A stretch of 44,552 nt of DNA from Rhizoclosmatium globosum. Lineage: Eukaryota > Chytridiomycota > Chytridiomycetes > Chytridiales > Chytriomycetaceae. This document shows positions 26,383 to 38,783 of this stretch, one piece after another. Below the pieces are notes generated by a model. It worked only from the letters and a program-made list of their open reading frames with translations, was not told where the DNA came from and made no database searches. How positions within the stretch are numbered: position 1 is the stretch's first letter; each line of letters starts with the position of its first letter. The stretch is taken from contig MCGO01000269.1 in the NCBI GenBank assembly GCA_002104985.1, forward strand, positions 1-44,552, in the 5' to 3' direction. Made by a program: the position numbers and the translations under genes.

Positions 26383-26887
26383 ATGAAACTGATGTTGACC
26401 AGGATACAGCCAACCCTCTCTTCAGCCAGCCGTGCCTACTTTCAAGGTCAATCAATTAGATTTGCCAGTGCTGGTGTCGCAACCGCTGCAACTACTCCGC
26501 ATCAACCTCCTCGGCCAGGAAAGAAGGGATATGCAAAACCACCACTTCCAATCCCTCCTAAGGACACAAAGAAGGCATCAAGCAACATGTTTCTGGAGTC
26601 TATTCAAAACCTGAATCCTTATCAGAAGCTTTACTTTGCATTAGGTTTGTTTGACGCTGAGTCTTGTACTTTCCACACCAACTTGTGATTCACACGTAGG
26701 ATGGCTTGTTTTTGCAGCGTGTGGAACGTACATGACGTATCAACTGGAGGAGATAATGCCTGTTCCAAAGCGACCCGAGATTCAAAGTGGAGGAGAAGTT
26801 GTGGCAGCAAAGTCTCCACTGGATTTGATTCTACAGGAAGAGACAGCGAAAGAGTTGGAAGAACTGGCCAAAGTAAAGAAACAATAA
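26383..26887 (+). CDS. Small single-pass membrane protein, probably mitochondrial
   Basis: Exons 26383-26644 and 26700-26887 (intron 55 nt) give 149 residues. The N-terminus is Arg/Ser/Ala-rich with few acidic residues (MLTRIQPTLSSASRAYFQ, then IRFASAG), typical of a mitochondrial presequence. A Pro-rich stretch leads to one membrane segment that spans the intron (LYFALGWLVFAACGTYMTY), followed by a polar tail with ETAKELEELAKVKKQ. An inner-membrane assembly or respiratory accessory factor is possible but no family is certain. The start lies only 16 bp after the stop of the preceding gene. Confidence 0.65.
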
Positions 26888-26946
26888 ATACGTGTTTAAT
26901 CGATGAAGTGTCTTTCAACAAAAACACTCCACAAAACATTGAGTGA

Positions 26947-28053
26947 ATGCACCATATTGTAGAATCATTGGAGGTACTGCGCACCATTGTCCCTTCCTCG
27001 AAACCAACAACTGAAACCAGGGTACAACGGCCTTGCGCGTGTTTCGAGAGTGGCGCGAGGCCCTGAATCCGCTTTTAAAGAACTCAAAGTTCAAAGAAAC
27101 GGGCGTTCTGACGCCAGAAGAGTTTGTTCTTGCCGGCGACTTTCTTGTTTACAAATGTCCGACGTGGGCGTGGGCGGCCGGGCTTCCCGCGAAACGAAAG
27201 GTGCGTTTGTGGTGGTTCGTGGTGGTGCGCTGACTAAAGGCCCAGGACTTCTTGCCGCCCGACAAGCAATATTTGATTACGCGAAATGTGCCGTGCTTGA
27301 AGCGGGTGGCTGCGATGGAATACAGGGATGCGGACGAGGACGAAGCAGTCGATGATGAAATGGGTGATGATGCTTGGGTTGCCACGCATAAGGGCCGAGT
27401 GGTGGGTGATGGAAGTGGACCGAATCAGGAAGTTGGCGAGATTGATGATGAGCAGGTGGAAGCGGTGGAACCGGTGGCTGTTGTGGAAGAGCAGAAGAAG
27501 CCTGCAGAGGCTCTGCCAAACATTGACGATCTGAATTTGGACGATATTCCGGATATGGACGAAGAACTTGAATTAGTCGAAATGGAGGAAGAGGAGGACC
27601 CGGCGGCTATGGCGACTGGTGGAGACGATGGGGATAAGTTCGTAAAGACACGGTAAGGGCAACTGAAGTCATAACTGTTAATAATGTATTGATGATATCC
27701 ACAGAACCTATGATATGTCAATTACATATGATAAATACTACCAAACTCCACGCGTTTTCCTCTTTGGGTACGACGAAAACCGCAAGCCTCTCACACCACA
27801 ACAGATTTTCCAAGACATCTCCCAAGATCATGCAAAGAAGACAGTCACGATTGAATCTCATCCTCATGAGTCTATCCAGCTGGCTTCTATCCATCCTTGC
27901 AAACATGGAAACGTCATGATTCGGCTGATTGAGCAGATGGTGGAATCTGGAAAGGAGGAACTACGAGTGGATCAATATCTTTTGTTGTTCCTGAAATTCA
28001 TGAGCTCTGTGTTGCCAACTATGGAATATGACTATACTGGAGACGGCTTCTAA
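26947..28053 (+). CDS. ATG3: ATG3, E2-like enzyme for Atg8 lipidation
   Basis: Exons 26947-26973, 27021-27200, 27246-27652 and 27705-28053 give 320 residues. The N-terminal membrane-sensing helix ([17 protein letters not shown]) and [34 protein letters not shown] and DAWVATH are diagnostic. A very acidic flexible region follows (residues ~130-200), then [20 protein letters not shown] and the active site HPCKHG with the catalytic Cys near residue 270. ATG3 passes Atg8 from ATG7 to phosphatidylethanolamine on the growing autophagosome. The first exon holds only nine codons; an upstream in-frame stop within the first intron shows it must be spliced. Confidence 0.93.
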
Positions 28054-28138
28054 GGAGATTGGTAGCGAGCATTCTAAACCATGTTACAAAATAATAAACA
28101 GTGTGTCTATTGAATAGCATATGATATCAACTAACTCG

Positions 28139-31100
28139 TTATTCTTTCACCCAATCAGGTACCTCTTCATCCCCAACTAACACAGCACCAGCCAACGCAT
28201 GTAACCACCGCCTTGCAGCGTTACCACTTGTATCCAGCAGTACTTCATCATCAAACTCGCGCTGTACAAAGCAACCTTTCCGGCCCGCAGAACTTTTGAT
28301 TTCAATGTCCTCGAAACATTCGTCGAAAAAGTCGGATTCAGAGCAAAACCGATCCAACACGGTTTTCGGAGATTCCTCGTCTTCGCCACACTCCAATTTC
28401 CACCAAGGTTGAACCAACACAGAATCACTGAAAGACTCATCGACGGATTCCTTTCCCACAGTCGAGAAGCGAATGATTTCCCCGTCTTTCATTTCAATTT
28501 CAAACTGGTTCTCATCCATTTCGGGTTGACTTGGGTATGGTAGTAAGATAGACCTTTTTGGAATGGAATCTTGACTGATTTCGCCCAAGTCGAAAGAGTC
28601 GGATGCAGAGGCTGTTGATGCAACAAATCGGTCGGATTTGGGACAAAGTACAGCCGTTACTCCAGGAGACTTGATTTTGAATGCAAGGCGTAAGTTAATT
28701 GTCATTATAAGATGTGTGCAAGTTTCATCTTCATAGGCTTGAAGAAGAGGCCCTTCGAGTTTACAATACCGTCTTTCCCAAACCTAGGAATGATCAGAAT
28801 CAATACGAAATATGAATAATAACATACCGCGGTACCTCCTCCCATCTGCAATAGATAACCACTGATAAATACAGATTCATGCAATACCTTTGCATGAACA
28901 CCATGTGCTGCTTCACTGAACGTTTCAGGAAGATAACTAGCCTGTGAATCATGAAAATTAGAACCAAATGTCGCAAAAATCAAAGATAAACTATCGTTTT
29001 ACCTTATCGCTCATCAAAATAGAAACTCCCTTAACATGAACTCGCATCCCAACTCTCCCCTCCCCAAACTCAGCCGTCCAAGACCTTTCCCCTACACGAC
29101 GAGGACAATCTACTTCCGCGAACCGTTTCACATTATCAATCAAAACACCACGCGTTGAGAGGCCACCCAACGGAAGCCCTGCTTTCGAATTTTTGGCACT
29201 CGTCCCACTACCTGCTTTTGTTTTGAATATATTCGGGAGAGCGATAGAGCGGGAGGACGTGGATACTAAAGGCGATGCGCGTTTGATTTCAGTTCCCAGT
29301 GACATAACAGGAGCGACGCGGATGGTTATATCGAGCGGTGGCGAGGGATGCTCTTGGGGAAGATGGAATGAACATTCAAAGTCTATGGGAATTGGATGTT
29401 CTGTTGATGTAACTGTGATAGGAGGGATTGTGATTGTTGTTGTGTTTGCCAAAGTGAGAGTCATATTTATGGTAACCGCTGAAGAAAGGTAAATTAGTGA
29501 TGCGAGAGACAATGGAATTTAACGTACGTTGGGTTTCTGGGAGACTGAGTTGATCTATCGAGTCAAGCCGGAATAAGAGGACAGATTTCGTCGTTGAAGG
29601 AAGTGAATCAAGTAAAGCGGTAATGGGAGCTGTTACTGGTGACTCGGGGTTGTAGGTTTTTGTTTGCTGAAGTTCCCCAGCTCGCGCCAACTAAAGAAAC
29701 ACATTGAGTACAAAATACTCTATTCTATAAGGTGGCTTACCCCCCATCGGACTGACTTTCGCCTCTTCTCAAATTCCCCATTCTCTCCCTTCTTTTTACT
29801 TGAAAACATATCTTTCCAGCTTTTCCCGCTGAAAACGCTTGAAACGCTGGCGCGCCTCCACAAATTTCCCAGTGAGCTTGACCGTTTTGGGGCAACTAGC
29901 CAATCATCATCGTCTCCGCCATCTAGCGTCTCGGCGGAAAGTGTCGGTTGGAGAGGAGCAGGGGAGATTATATCCGAAATATCTGCCAAGCTGCTACCTT
30001 GCGAGTTAACTTCAATGGAAGGGGATTCATCAAAGTCAAAGCCAAGAGATGACGTCCTCGCAAATAAAGGCTCGTTGACGTTGAATAAAGCGTCTAAAGT
30101 AGATGTTGATGAAGAATGGACTGGTTCCGGAGGGGCTGCCGTGTCTGTTCCAGGCTTCGCTATGATGAGGCTGGAAGCTACATCAGGCTGATCTTCTCGT
30201 TCGTCGGTTGTGCTCAATTTCACACATCTAGACATGTATTCAAGTTCGGAATCTAAATGAGCATCTCCTTTGGGATGATTGGTCGACGCATCGTCAGAAA
30301 ACGAAAACCAGTTGGTGTCCAAGTCCAATTTGATTTGAGGAAGCTGATTGAATGCATGAGTTAACAATTCTCGAAAGAAATACTACTGACGTACCAAATC
30401 AAGACTTAATTTTCCTAGTTCTGATTGAGGAACACAGTCTTTTGTGATTTCGGCCTCTTCACAGCTATGTTTTGAGTCCGACTGTAAACTGTCAGAATTG
30501 CCGGCTCTTCCAACCAAATCCTCGATTGCATTTTGTGGCATAACATCAATTTGCTCATCAGCCAAATGGATTTTATGGCATGGATGAACTTCACTCCTGA
30601 TAATATTCTCATTCTGCTCCTCGTTCGCAGAGAACGACATCAAATTGCTTTGAATTTCCATTTGCAGAACGTCTAATTTCAAATCCAGCATTGGTTGTTC
30701 TTGAGTTAAACAACATTCGTTTGAACCAGCTAACTCAACCTCCTTTCCACTTGAATACTCAAAATTCAGTTCCTCCAACATTTCACCAAGTAAACTACTC
30801 GCTTGCTGCAGCTCCTCCAAGAAGCCCCCACTAATTTTGTTCTCCGCAGAAACAGAATCTTGAATAACAACTAATCCTGAGCAGTCTTGACCAGTCGAGT
30901 CCAATATCTCAGATCGAGATGAATCAAGGGGGGATGCTGAAGGAAGAGCATCTGGAGCAATGAAACTGACGTCAATTCCGTCATTCATGAAATGTGGAAG
31001 TGAAGTAGATGTATCCAGAAGAAGCATTGAGGAGTCAGGTCCAATTTGTTCGTTGTTGGTTTGCTGAAATGAGGTTTCGGGGGCATTGAAGTTCACGGAG

Positions 31101-31722
31101 CTCCGTTCTATTGAATCAACAATTTCGTCCTGTTGGGGTATCATTTCTTCTGGCTGGTGGGTCTTTATGCCTGAGTCGTTAGATTTAGAGCTTTCTTCTA
31201 CCACACGAATTTCTGACGCGTTTAAAGTAGTATTCTCGGGGTTTCCTTCTTGCGCAATGAGGAGGGATGGTTCATTCCAGTGCAGACGTGGATTGTTTTC
31301 CTGTCAAGCACAGATGTAAGGACAGCCCAGCTTCACAAGGGAGGAATGCTACGCACTTTATCACATACCGACAGTCTTCGATTGTCAGCCAGCTTAAACG
31401 GATTTGATTGAACAGTTGGTGAAGGAGAAACAACCGGCTTTGGTGAGAGTGGTTGTTGCTGCGCACCCACCGATGCCACGGACTCCTTCACACTTGATAT
31501 CCGACCAGTATTCACCCGAGCCTCGTTTGCGAACAAAGTTACTTTGTTTGTGTCTTTGTTTAATCTGTTTTGATTGTCCGATTCAAACTTGCGAAAAAGC
31601 GGATTGTTTTTGACGGCGCCGCGAAGCTTCAGCGCAGAAAGATCGTCGGCGAGTGACGGCCGCGCTTCGGACGAGTCGTTTTTGGGTGTTGATGAATTCG
31701 AAGGTGGCGGTGGTTCTGACAT
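28139..31722 (-). CDS. Anillin/Bud4-like cytokinesis protein with C-terminal PH domain
   Basis: Seven exons (31369-31722, 30395-31300, 29741-30343, 29528-29690, 29003-29478, 28828-28941, 28139-28783) join into about 1,086 residues. The first ~620 are low-complexity, acidic and Ser-rich. Residues ~630-835 have a beta-rich, C2-like pattern (TINMTLTLANTTTITI, IDFECSFHLP, RVGMRVHVKGVSIL), as in the anillin homology domain. A PH domain follows (FISGYLLQMGGGTA-VWERRYCKLEGPLLQAY, and a final helix ARRWLHALAGAVL). This order is that of anillin and fungal Bud4, which link septins, membrane and the contractile ring. Introns are 44-68 nt and all join in phase. The PH domain has a long insertion between strands. 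The gene is convergent with ATG3. Confidence 0.78.
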
Positions 31723-31818
31723 TCTTTTGCTTTGTTTGGATGAATATTATAGAACAAAGATTTAAACAACGTGCACTCCAATAACTACTTTATTTTACAC
31801 GATAATGAAACTGAAGAT

Positions 31819-32631
31819 TCACTGGCTTGGCTTTGCTGGATACGCCCCACCAATCTCGCGACGCGCTCCATATGGTGCGGTTCCGCTCAAGTTGGCCCCG
31901 TTGTTGAAACCTGTGAGCATGGGAACGACATTCTTTCCCGCGTCCAACTTTTCCTGGCTGAAGCTGTATTCCTTTTTCTCTGCAAGCTTAGGGCCGATTC
32001 TCTGTCCTTGATATCCCTTACTCTCCGCACATCTGCTCAATGCGTAGATGGAATCGATAACCTGAACCATATTTTTCGCTGGTGCATTGCCATAACGTAA
32101 GCGACGGGAAAGCAAAAACGGCCGGTACAAACCTTCGAATAGGTCCACAGTCTGAAATAATTCATGCCTTTTGATTCCCATTTGCTCAGCTGCCTGCAAG
32201 TAGCTATTGATGTTTTCCATCTGAGGTTGTGTTATTTCAGTCCACTAAGGCATCAAGCACCGCCAGAATAAGCCTTCAAACAACTGACCTGCTTAAACGG
32301 CATCTTTGAGTTATTGATTTTAACCTGAGCGCCTGGAGAGATCTTGATACGTCGAATATGAATATAGTCCGCCACCAAACAAACAATCCCACCTTGTTAA
32401 TGACTTCGCAAAGAATCACGCCGTCCTTGAGAGCTTCTTGAAACGAAACATCTTGCGGAAACTGGCGCTCGAGAACTGATTCGAGCCATTCCTGTGCTTC
32501 GCGCTCACGGATTGGATTGTATTTCGAGGCAAACTTGTCGGCTTATTACGGTATATTAGTTGTAGATTAATACGAGGACAGTCCTAGTATTTACCCAAGT
32601 CTTTATCGAGTCCCTGAACAACTTCGGTCAT
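31819..32631 (-). CDS. Transgelin/Scp1-like calponin-homology protein
   Basis: Five exons (32595-32631, 32393-32541, 32289-32342, 32133-32220, 31819-32078) give 195 residues, the usual size. A single CH domain spans residues ~20-130: AQEWLESVLERQFP, FQEALKDGVILCEVINK, NSKMPFKQMENINSYLQAA and TVDLFEAKNMVQVIDSIYAL. A C-terminal calponin-like tail follows, with GYQGQRIGPKLAEKKEYSFS. Such proteins bundle actin filaments. The fourth intron (32079-32132, 54 nt) is free of stops and a multiple of three; removing it restores the conserved FE-AKNM join. The start codon lies 56 bp from that of PEX11 on the other strand. Confidence 0.9.
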
Positions 32632-32687
32632 TCTTTTTGTGTGGCGTTTTGTTGTGTTTGAGTTGAAAAAGAAGTTGGCACAAAACG

Positions 32688-33738
32688 ATGGGATTCGCAC
32701 TGACCAACAGACAACAAGAGACTCTCGACAAGCTCTGCCGATTCCTCAGTTCTGTCAGAGGAACTGACAAGGTTCTTATGGTGCGTGTCAGGGCCCGAAT
32801 GAGCTTCACAGCCATCACCCAATCACACAACTAACCACATCAATAGCTTTACCAATACGTGGCCAAAATCCTCATTGTGAAACTACTTGCGCGCGACAAA
32901 AACTCGGTCCTTGCTGCGAGACTCAAGAACTTGGCGGGCCCCGTTGGCGACACTCGTATCCTCTTGCGATACTACGGCCTGATTCCCCTCTTCCAATGGA
33001 TTATCTTCTCTGGTTGGTACTTATATATCCTGGACACGAAACGCATGCGTTCCGCTTCTGACTGCTTTTGTTAAACTCTTTCAATGTAGAGCGAAACCCA
33101 CCCTCAACTCCCTTCCTTCGTCTCATTTACCGACTCCAAAACTTGGCAAACTTGTTCTACTACCCACTGGAGCACACATACTTCCTTGCATACAAGGGAG
33201 TCATTAACTTGTCTGAGGAGACTACAAACAAGATTGGGATCTGGAGTTGTCGCTTCTGGGCTGCCTATGTGAGTCAAATACCCTGCTGATACAGTCAGTC
33301 TATATTTGCTCAATCGTTTGCTTGAAACGCGGTTTTCGTTGTGATGATGTACCCATGTGTCATTCCCCGTTTACAAATACATCCTTCGCGACCTCATTTC
33401 CGTGCATATACGGGTACTATACTAAATCCTCATCACCTCAGGTTGTATTGTACTTCCTCCAACTCCACCAAGAACACCGACTCCTTATGACCCGTCAACT
33501 TCAACTCTCTCAACGCGCTCGATCAAATGCAGAGCCCAAGGAAGTCATTAAAGCAGAACAGAAACAAATTCAAGAAGAATTCACCAGTTTGGCTGTAAAC
33601 ACGCTTATTAATACTGCCTATTTCCCGTTGACGCTGCATTGGTCGGTGGAGCAGAGTTGGTTCCCTGAATTGGGTGTTGGAATCTGTGGAAGTGTTGCTG
33701 CTGTCGCGCAAATGTGGAGCGCTTGGAAGAGTGCTTGA
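32688..33738 (+). CDS. PEX11: PEX11-family peroxisomal membrane protein
   Basis: Exons 32688-32780, 32847-33012, 33090-33268 and 33442-33738 give 244 residues, typical length. Visible marks are an N-terminal amphipathic region (ETLDKLCRFLSSVRGTDKVL, then YVAKILIVKLLARD), RLKNLAGPVGDTRILLRYYG, LIYRLQNLANLFYYPLEH and a C-terminal hydrophobic segment (FPELGVGICGSVAAVAQMWS). PEX11 proteins bend and elongate the peroxisome membrane before fission. The third intron is long (173 nt); the others are 66 and 77 nt. Confidence 0.85.
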
Positions 33739-33866
33739 GTGGAGTTATTCGTTGGTTGCCTGCAGGTTACAGTGTGCTCTTTGATGTTTTTACTTTCACG
33801 TCTTCGTATTTTGTTATAATCTCGATATTGGATTGATTCTTCATTCGTCGTCATAATTATCTTTCA

Positions 33867-36071
33867 ATGGCACCCCGAAAGAAGAAGGCCGCTGCTGCGC
33901 AAGTCCCCAAAGGCGCTTCCAGCCCTGGCCCTGGAATCTGCGGACTTCCCACGGAACTATTTGATGAAATCTGTGTATACCTGAGATCAGTGGATGTCCT
34001 CAATTTGGGTTGTGCGAACAAACGGCTTGCTTCCCTCACTACTTCAGATTCTCGGTGAGGACAAAGTGCATTATCAAGTAGATTATTGCTGATAGATCTC
34101 GTTCAGTATCTGGACAGTGTTGTATCAATCAATGGGATATCCACCAATCCCCGACGCTGCGTCACACCTCATCACGACCAAGTCCCTCCTGACCGTCGCC
34201 TCCAGAGTAAGACAACACACTCCAAATCGCTCATTAAGTTGATCGCTGACACCTGTTTCAAGGTTGGCTGCGCATACTGCCCAACAAAGTCAAAACAAGT
34301 CAACTGGCGCACGATTCAGCGCGTCTGCTCAAAATGCATCAGCAAAGTCAAGTACGTGCCATCGATCGTCCCAGGCGAAGAGTTTGGCTTGTGGGCGGAA
34401 CGGATGAGGAAGGCTGGATCCATGTCCGAGGCGGATCGGAGGGCTCATTTGGCTGGAATCCGTGCTCAAAGGCGACGGGATATTATAAGCAGGTACTGGT
34501 CTTTTACGGGTGTGTCCTGTTTGACTTACAAAGAAACCAGGTTTGCTGCAATCAACCCAGCCATCACAGAATCCATCTTGGTGGAATGCAACGCCTTTGA
34601 GCGTGCCAGCGAAATCGCCACACCGCTTACCAATCGAATATTCTCAAATCTTGTTCGCTCGGCGGCTGATGATATTAAGGCTAGTCGGGTTTCGAAATCC
34701 CAGAAAGAGTGGTATCTTCAACTTCATGCTGAAGCTATGGACGGTGTTCCCGAAGTATGGAGCAATTATATGAACGGACATACTTTGATTTGTAATTGTT
34801 CCACTCGCTTTTCCGACGATGAACGGATGTACTATGCAAGGTTCCAGCGATTGATCTTGGTCTTTCTCAAAGACTACGCGTGGAACGAGTCTTTCCCTGC
34901 CTTCAACTCTACTCCATATTTGGAGGATATTAGAAAGATTGTTCGTGCTCCTTATGAACGGTTTATGAAGGCTGAAAACGACTTGTTGACTCGTTTCCCC
35001 CATTTGGAGCCTACTCTTGTCACATTGAAAGGATCTGTTTCATTCATGAGCAGTATAGTGACGAAATTTCAGAGTAAAACTGCGTCAGTTACAGATTATG
35101 AGGAATTCGTCGAGAGAACAGTCCGTCGTGACAGATTGAATGCCATTATGCCGGATGCAACAATTGTTTTTACTCCAGAATTCAAAATTCACGAGCTTGG
35201 CGCTACTGAGTGGTTCAAACGAAATACTCATTTCTTTGACTATAAACTTCCGGGCTGGGATCAAGAAGCAACCAAACAGTCGTGGGACGAATGGATGCGA
35301 ACTATGACGGCACGTCAAGCTTCTGTATTTCGGCATATCGTCACGAAATGCAACCCAGAGCTGCTACGAAATGAACCTGATCGTTTTTATGGAGGATTGA
35401 ATGAAGAAATGATTCTTTATGAGAATTCGCCTCAACAGCTTCTTCTTGCCGACTTGGACATCAGAGCTGTTTGTATTGTGCGTGAAGATTTATCTGGTAT
35501 CTGGTTACCTTCGTATCTACCAAGAAGCTATCGCTTCCGTAATGCATCTGACTTGGCACTTCAAGCTGTTAAAGAAATTGCAGCCGCTCCAGATGAATAT
35601 GATGAAACAAAATTGTTTGAAGCTTGCTCCGGCTTTTTCGATCAAGCGTGTCTTATGGGCGCCTGCAATGACGATGTGGTACAAGAAAAGTACTTTTCGT
35701 CCATTGGAAAGGATTTTACGACAGGCTTTCATGATTTCAGCGATGCAGAGATGCAAAACTGGAAACTAACTGTTCGTCAAAGGGTTATGGCTGTTTTTGA
35801 GGAGATGGATCCGGTTCGAGCGCGATTTCAATGTCATACTCTCATATCAAAAGAAATACATGGGGAAGGAGATGCCAAGAATTTTGAAAACGCAAGGTCC
35901 TTGTTGGAATATCTTCTGCCGACCAACGCGGAATTCAATGCTAAGGAAGCAATCAAAAAGTTTGGAAGCTACCTGAATCAAGTTGTTGATGATTATTTCC
36001 CAAACTATGATAGTGATGATTGGAGTGGTTATGAAAGTGACGAACCTGGTCCAGGATGTTCAGTGATGTGA
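33867..36071 (+). CDS. F-box protein with Cys-pair motif, tandem paralog 1
   Basis: Exons 33867-34054, 34107-34206, 34263-34492 and 34541-36071 give 682 residues. A basic N-terminus is followed by an F-box (LPTELFDEICVYLRSVDVLN, then NKRLASLTT). Next comes a possible zinc site, CAYCPTKSKQVNWRTIQRVC-SKC, with CxxC pairs about 20 residues apart. The long C-terminal part is helical with no recognised repeat and ends in an acidic tail. F-box proteins recruit substrates to SCF ubiquitin ligases; the substrate is unknown. The third intron (48 nt) is stop-free and in frame. Intron positions and lengths of exons 2 and 3 (100 and 230 nt) are the same as in the next gene. Confidence 0.8.
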
Positions 36072-36165
36072 GCATATGAACGTAACAATATAATTAGCAA
36101 TACAATGTTATACTGTTTCAATTTCATTAAAGTTCATGAATGATGTCCGATTTTTACTCTTCAAA

Positions 36166-38356
36166 ATGCCTCGTCGAAAGTCAAAACGTGTTATCGCCGC
36201 CTCCAACACGAACGAAATCGAAGGGCCTGGGATCTGTGGACTTCCAACAGAGTTGTTTGATGAAGTGTGTCTGTATTTGAAGCCAGTCGATATCCTCAAC
36301 TTAGGCTGCGTAAACCGTCGTCTTGCTTCCCTGACAACGGCAGAGTCTCGGTAACATTTCATACTAAATTCTTCGAGTAAATGCTGATACGAACCTTGAT
36401 CGCAGCATCTGGACAGTCCTGTATCAATCATCGGAACTCCCACCAATTCCTCAATCGATGTCACAACTCGTCACTGCCAAAAAAGTTTTGGCCCTTATTT
36501 CTCGAGTACGTTAAAGTTATCTATGTATCCTTGTGCCAGCGTCTCATGCCGTTGCGATAGGTTGGTTGTGCATTTTGCCCAACAAAGTCAAAACAAGTGG
36601 ACTGGCGAACTCTTCAACGCTTGTGCTCAAAGTGTATGAAGAAAAGACGAAACTTGGAACCCGCAATTGTAGGAGATGAGTTTCGTGACTGGAGTAAAGA
36701 GATGAAAGAATCCCAAAACATATCCGAATCTGATCGTCGGTTTCAGTTGGAAGCAGTTCGAATTCAAAGAAAGAGGGATATCATTGATAGGTACCGTTTT
36801 GTCCTCTTGGGCTGTATTATTTCTTATTCCCATTCAGATTTGCTACCATGGATCCACCAATTACAGAAGAAATATTGGAATGCTGCAGTGAATTCCATCG
36901 TGTCTGTAACGTCGCAACCCCTCTGACAAATCGAGTATTTACGAATTTGCTTCGGACTTTGAGTCCCAATATAAAAGCCATTCGAGTAATTGCGACTATC
37001 ATTGAATGGTACCTCCTTCTTCACGCTGAAGCTATGGAAGGAATTCCTGAGCAATGGAGTAACTATATGAATGTCGATACTTTGATTGGCAGTCGTTGTT
37101 TCCACTATACTGCTGAAGAAAGAGCCTACTACTCAAAGTTTCACATTCTGGCATTCGATATTCTGAAAGACTATGCTTGGAACGATGTATTCCCCACTTT
37201 TGACTCCTCGCCGTATTTGAAAGAGATCAAAGATGTTGTTTGTGATCCCTATGAACGATTCTGTAATGCTGAAAAAGACTTGTTACGACGGCTGCCTCAC
37301 TTAGAGCAGGAACTTGCTGAGATTAAAAACTCCCCCTTAAGCATGAGTGAAGTCATCTTAAAGTTTGTGGATCGAGACACCTCAGTAATTGAGTACGAAG
37401 AAATGGTGAAAGAAAAACTCATCGTCGAACGAATTCATAAGGTTATTATTCAATTTCCAGGCATAACATTTTCTCCTGTTTTCAAGATCAAAACGTTGGG
37501 TGCAACGGAGTGGTTCAGTCGCAACAGACAGTTTTTTGATATTAAAACTGACAGTTGGGATGAAGTAGCAGCTAAAGCATCCTGGGAAACCTGGAATACA
37601 ATTATGACTGCTCGCAAGGCTTCAATTTATCGCCATATCATCATCAACTGCAAACCAGCACTTCTTCAGGACGTACCTGACCGATACGCTGCAGACATGA
37701 ATTATCATATTGATCACTTCGAGGGATTACAAGAATGGCCACTGTTAGTGGACTTTGATACAACTGCTCTGTGTCTTGTTCGGTGGGATTTATGGGAGGC
37801 ATTCAACGTCATCGATTACTCTGAACCAAGCTATTGTTTCCGCGGCCTTGATGTATTAAAAGAGGAAGCGAATAATGAATTAACTGCAATCGCCGAGGAA
37901 TACAATGAAACCAAATGCCTCGAAACATTTGCTCGCATTTACAATCAAAAACGTGTCATGGCTGTTTCAGAAGGCGATATTATCATGGAAAAGTACTTTG
38001 AGTCGAAGGGGATGAATTACACGACTGGATTTCAAGACATGAATACTTATTCTCGATGGAACCAAGTTATGATGAACAGACTTCAAAATGTCGCAGAAAA
38101 GCTTTGTCCCCAGTTGCCCCTGCGGTGCTTTTTCATGCTTCTCCAAGAGGTTCAAGGTAATGGAAAAGAAGCAGACTTCAAGAACGCTCGCTTACTTTTG
38201 GAGTATTTGTTACCATCTAACAAATCGTTTCATACTTCAAAAACAATCAAAAAGTTTGAGTCCTACTTGAACAAACTTGTGGATCATTTGTCAATTCACT
38301 GGATGAATGAGGATGGAGATTCAATCACAGAAAATAGCTTAGATTCGATGCAATGA
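36166..38356 (+). CDS. F-box protein with Cys-pair motif, tandem paralog 2
   Basis: Exons 36166-36350, 36406-36505, 36561-36790 and 36838-38356 give 677 residues. The F-box (LPTELFDEVCLYLKPVDILN), the CAFCPTKSKQVDWRTLQRLC-SKC motif, and blocks such as ATPLTNRVFTNL, HAEAMEGIPEQWSNYMN, LLEYLLPSNK and KKFESYLNKLVD match the upstream gene throughout its length. It is a full-length duplicate that has diverged in sequence while keeping its gene structure and lacks any break. Copies like these often belong to lineage-specific F-box expansions in fungi. Confidence 0.8.
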
Positions 38357-38783
38357 GTGTTCGATTTAGCTCGCGAAACCAGCCAAAAAGGAGGATTGAT
38401 TTTTTGTGCGCGGGATTCATAATATCCTGCTGTTAGTCTATAAATAAAGCCTTCAAAAATCATTACAAAAATGAAGTTTTTGCAACGGGCTGATACTGTT
38501 ACTGACTCTCTTGCAAGCGGCAGAGGTCTTTTCACTTCCAAGCAAGAACAAGTGCTTCACAACGCAAAAAATTAGATTGAATTTTGTGTAAAACATATTA
38601 CTCTCTGGGCCAGATGGTACTTCAAGATTCCTCGTGACTATAAATCCCTTAACTCGTGAAATTAAAGTTATTGCTCCGAAGCGGGATTAAAACTTCATAC
38701 TGCACCGGAAAGGCAAACAAGGAAGGCCAAATTGCTCGTGCATATATATACTTATTTATTTTCTTTATTTAGAGCAATGTGAC
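38357..38783. other. Intergenic, one tiny open frame
   Basis: This lies between convergent genes. A 34-codon frame at 38471-38575 (+) starts MKFLQRADTVTDSL and ends VLHNAKN. There is nothing to support translation, and it may be 3' UTR. An AATAAA at 38441-38446 could serve as poly(A) signal of the F-box gene. Confidence 0.3.
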
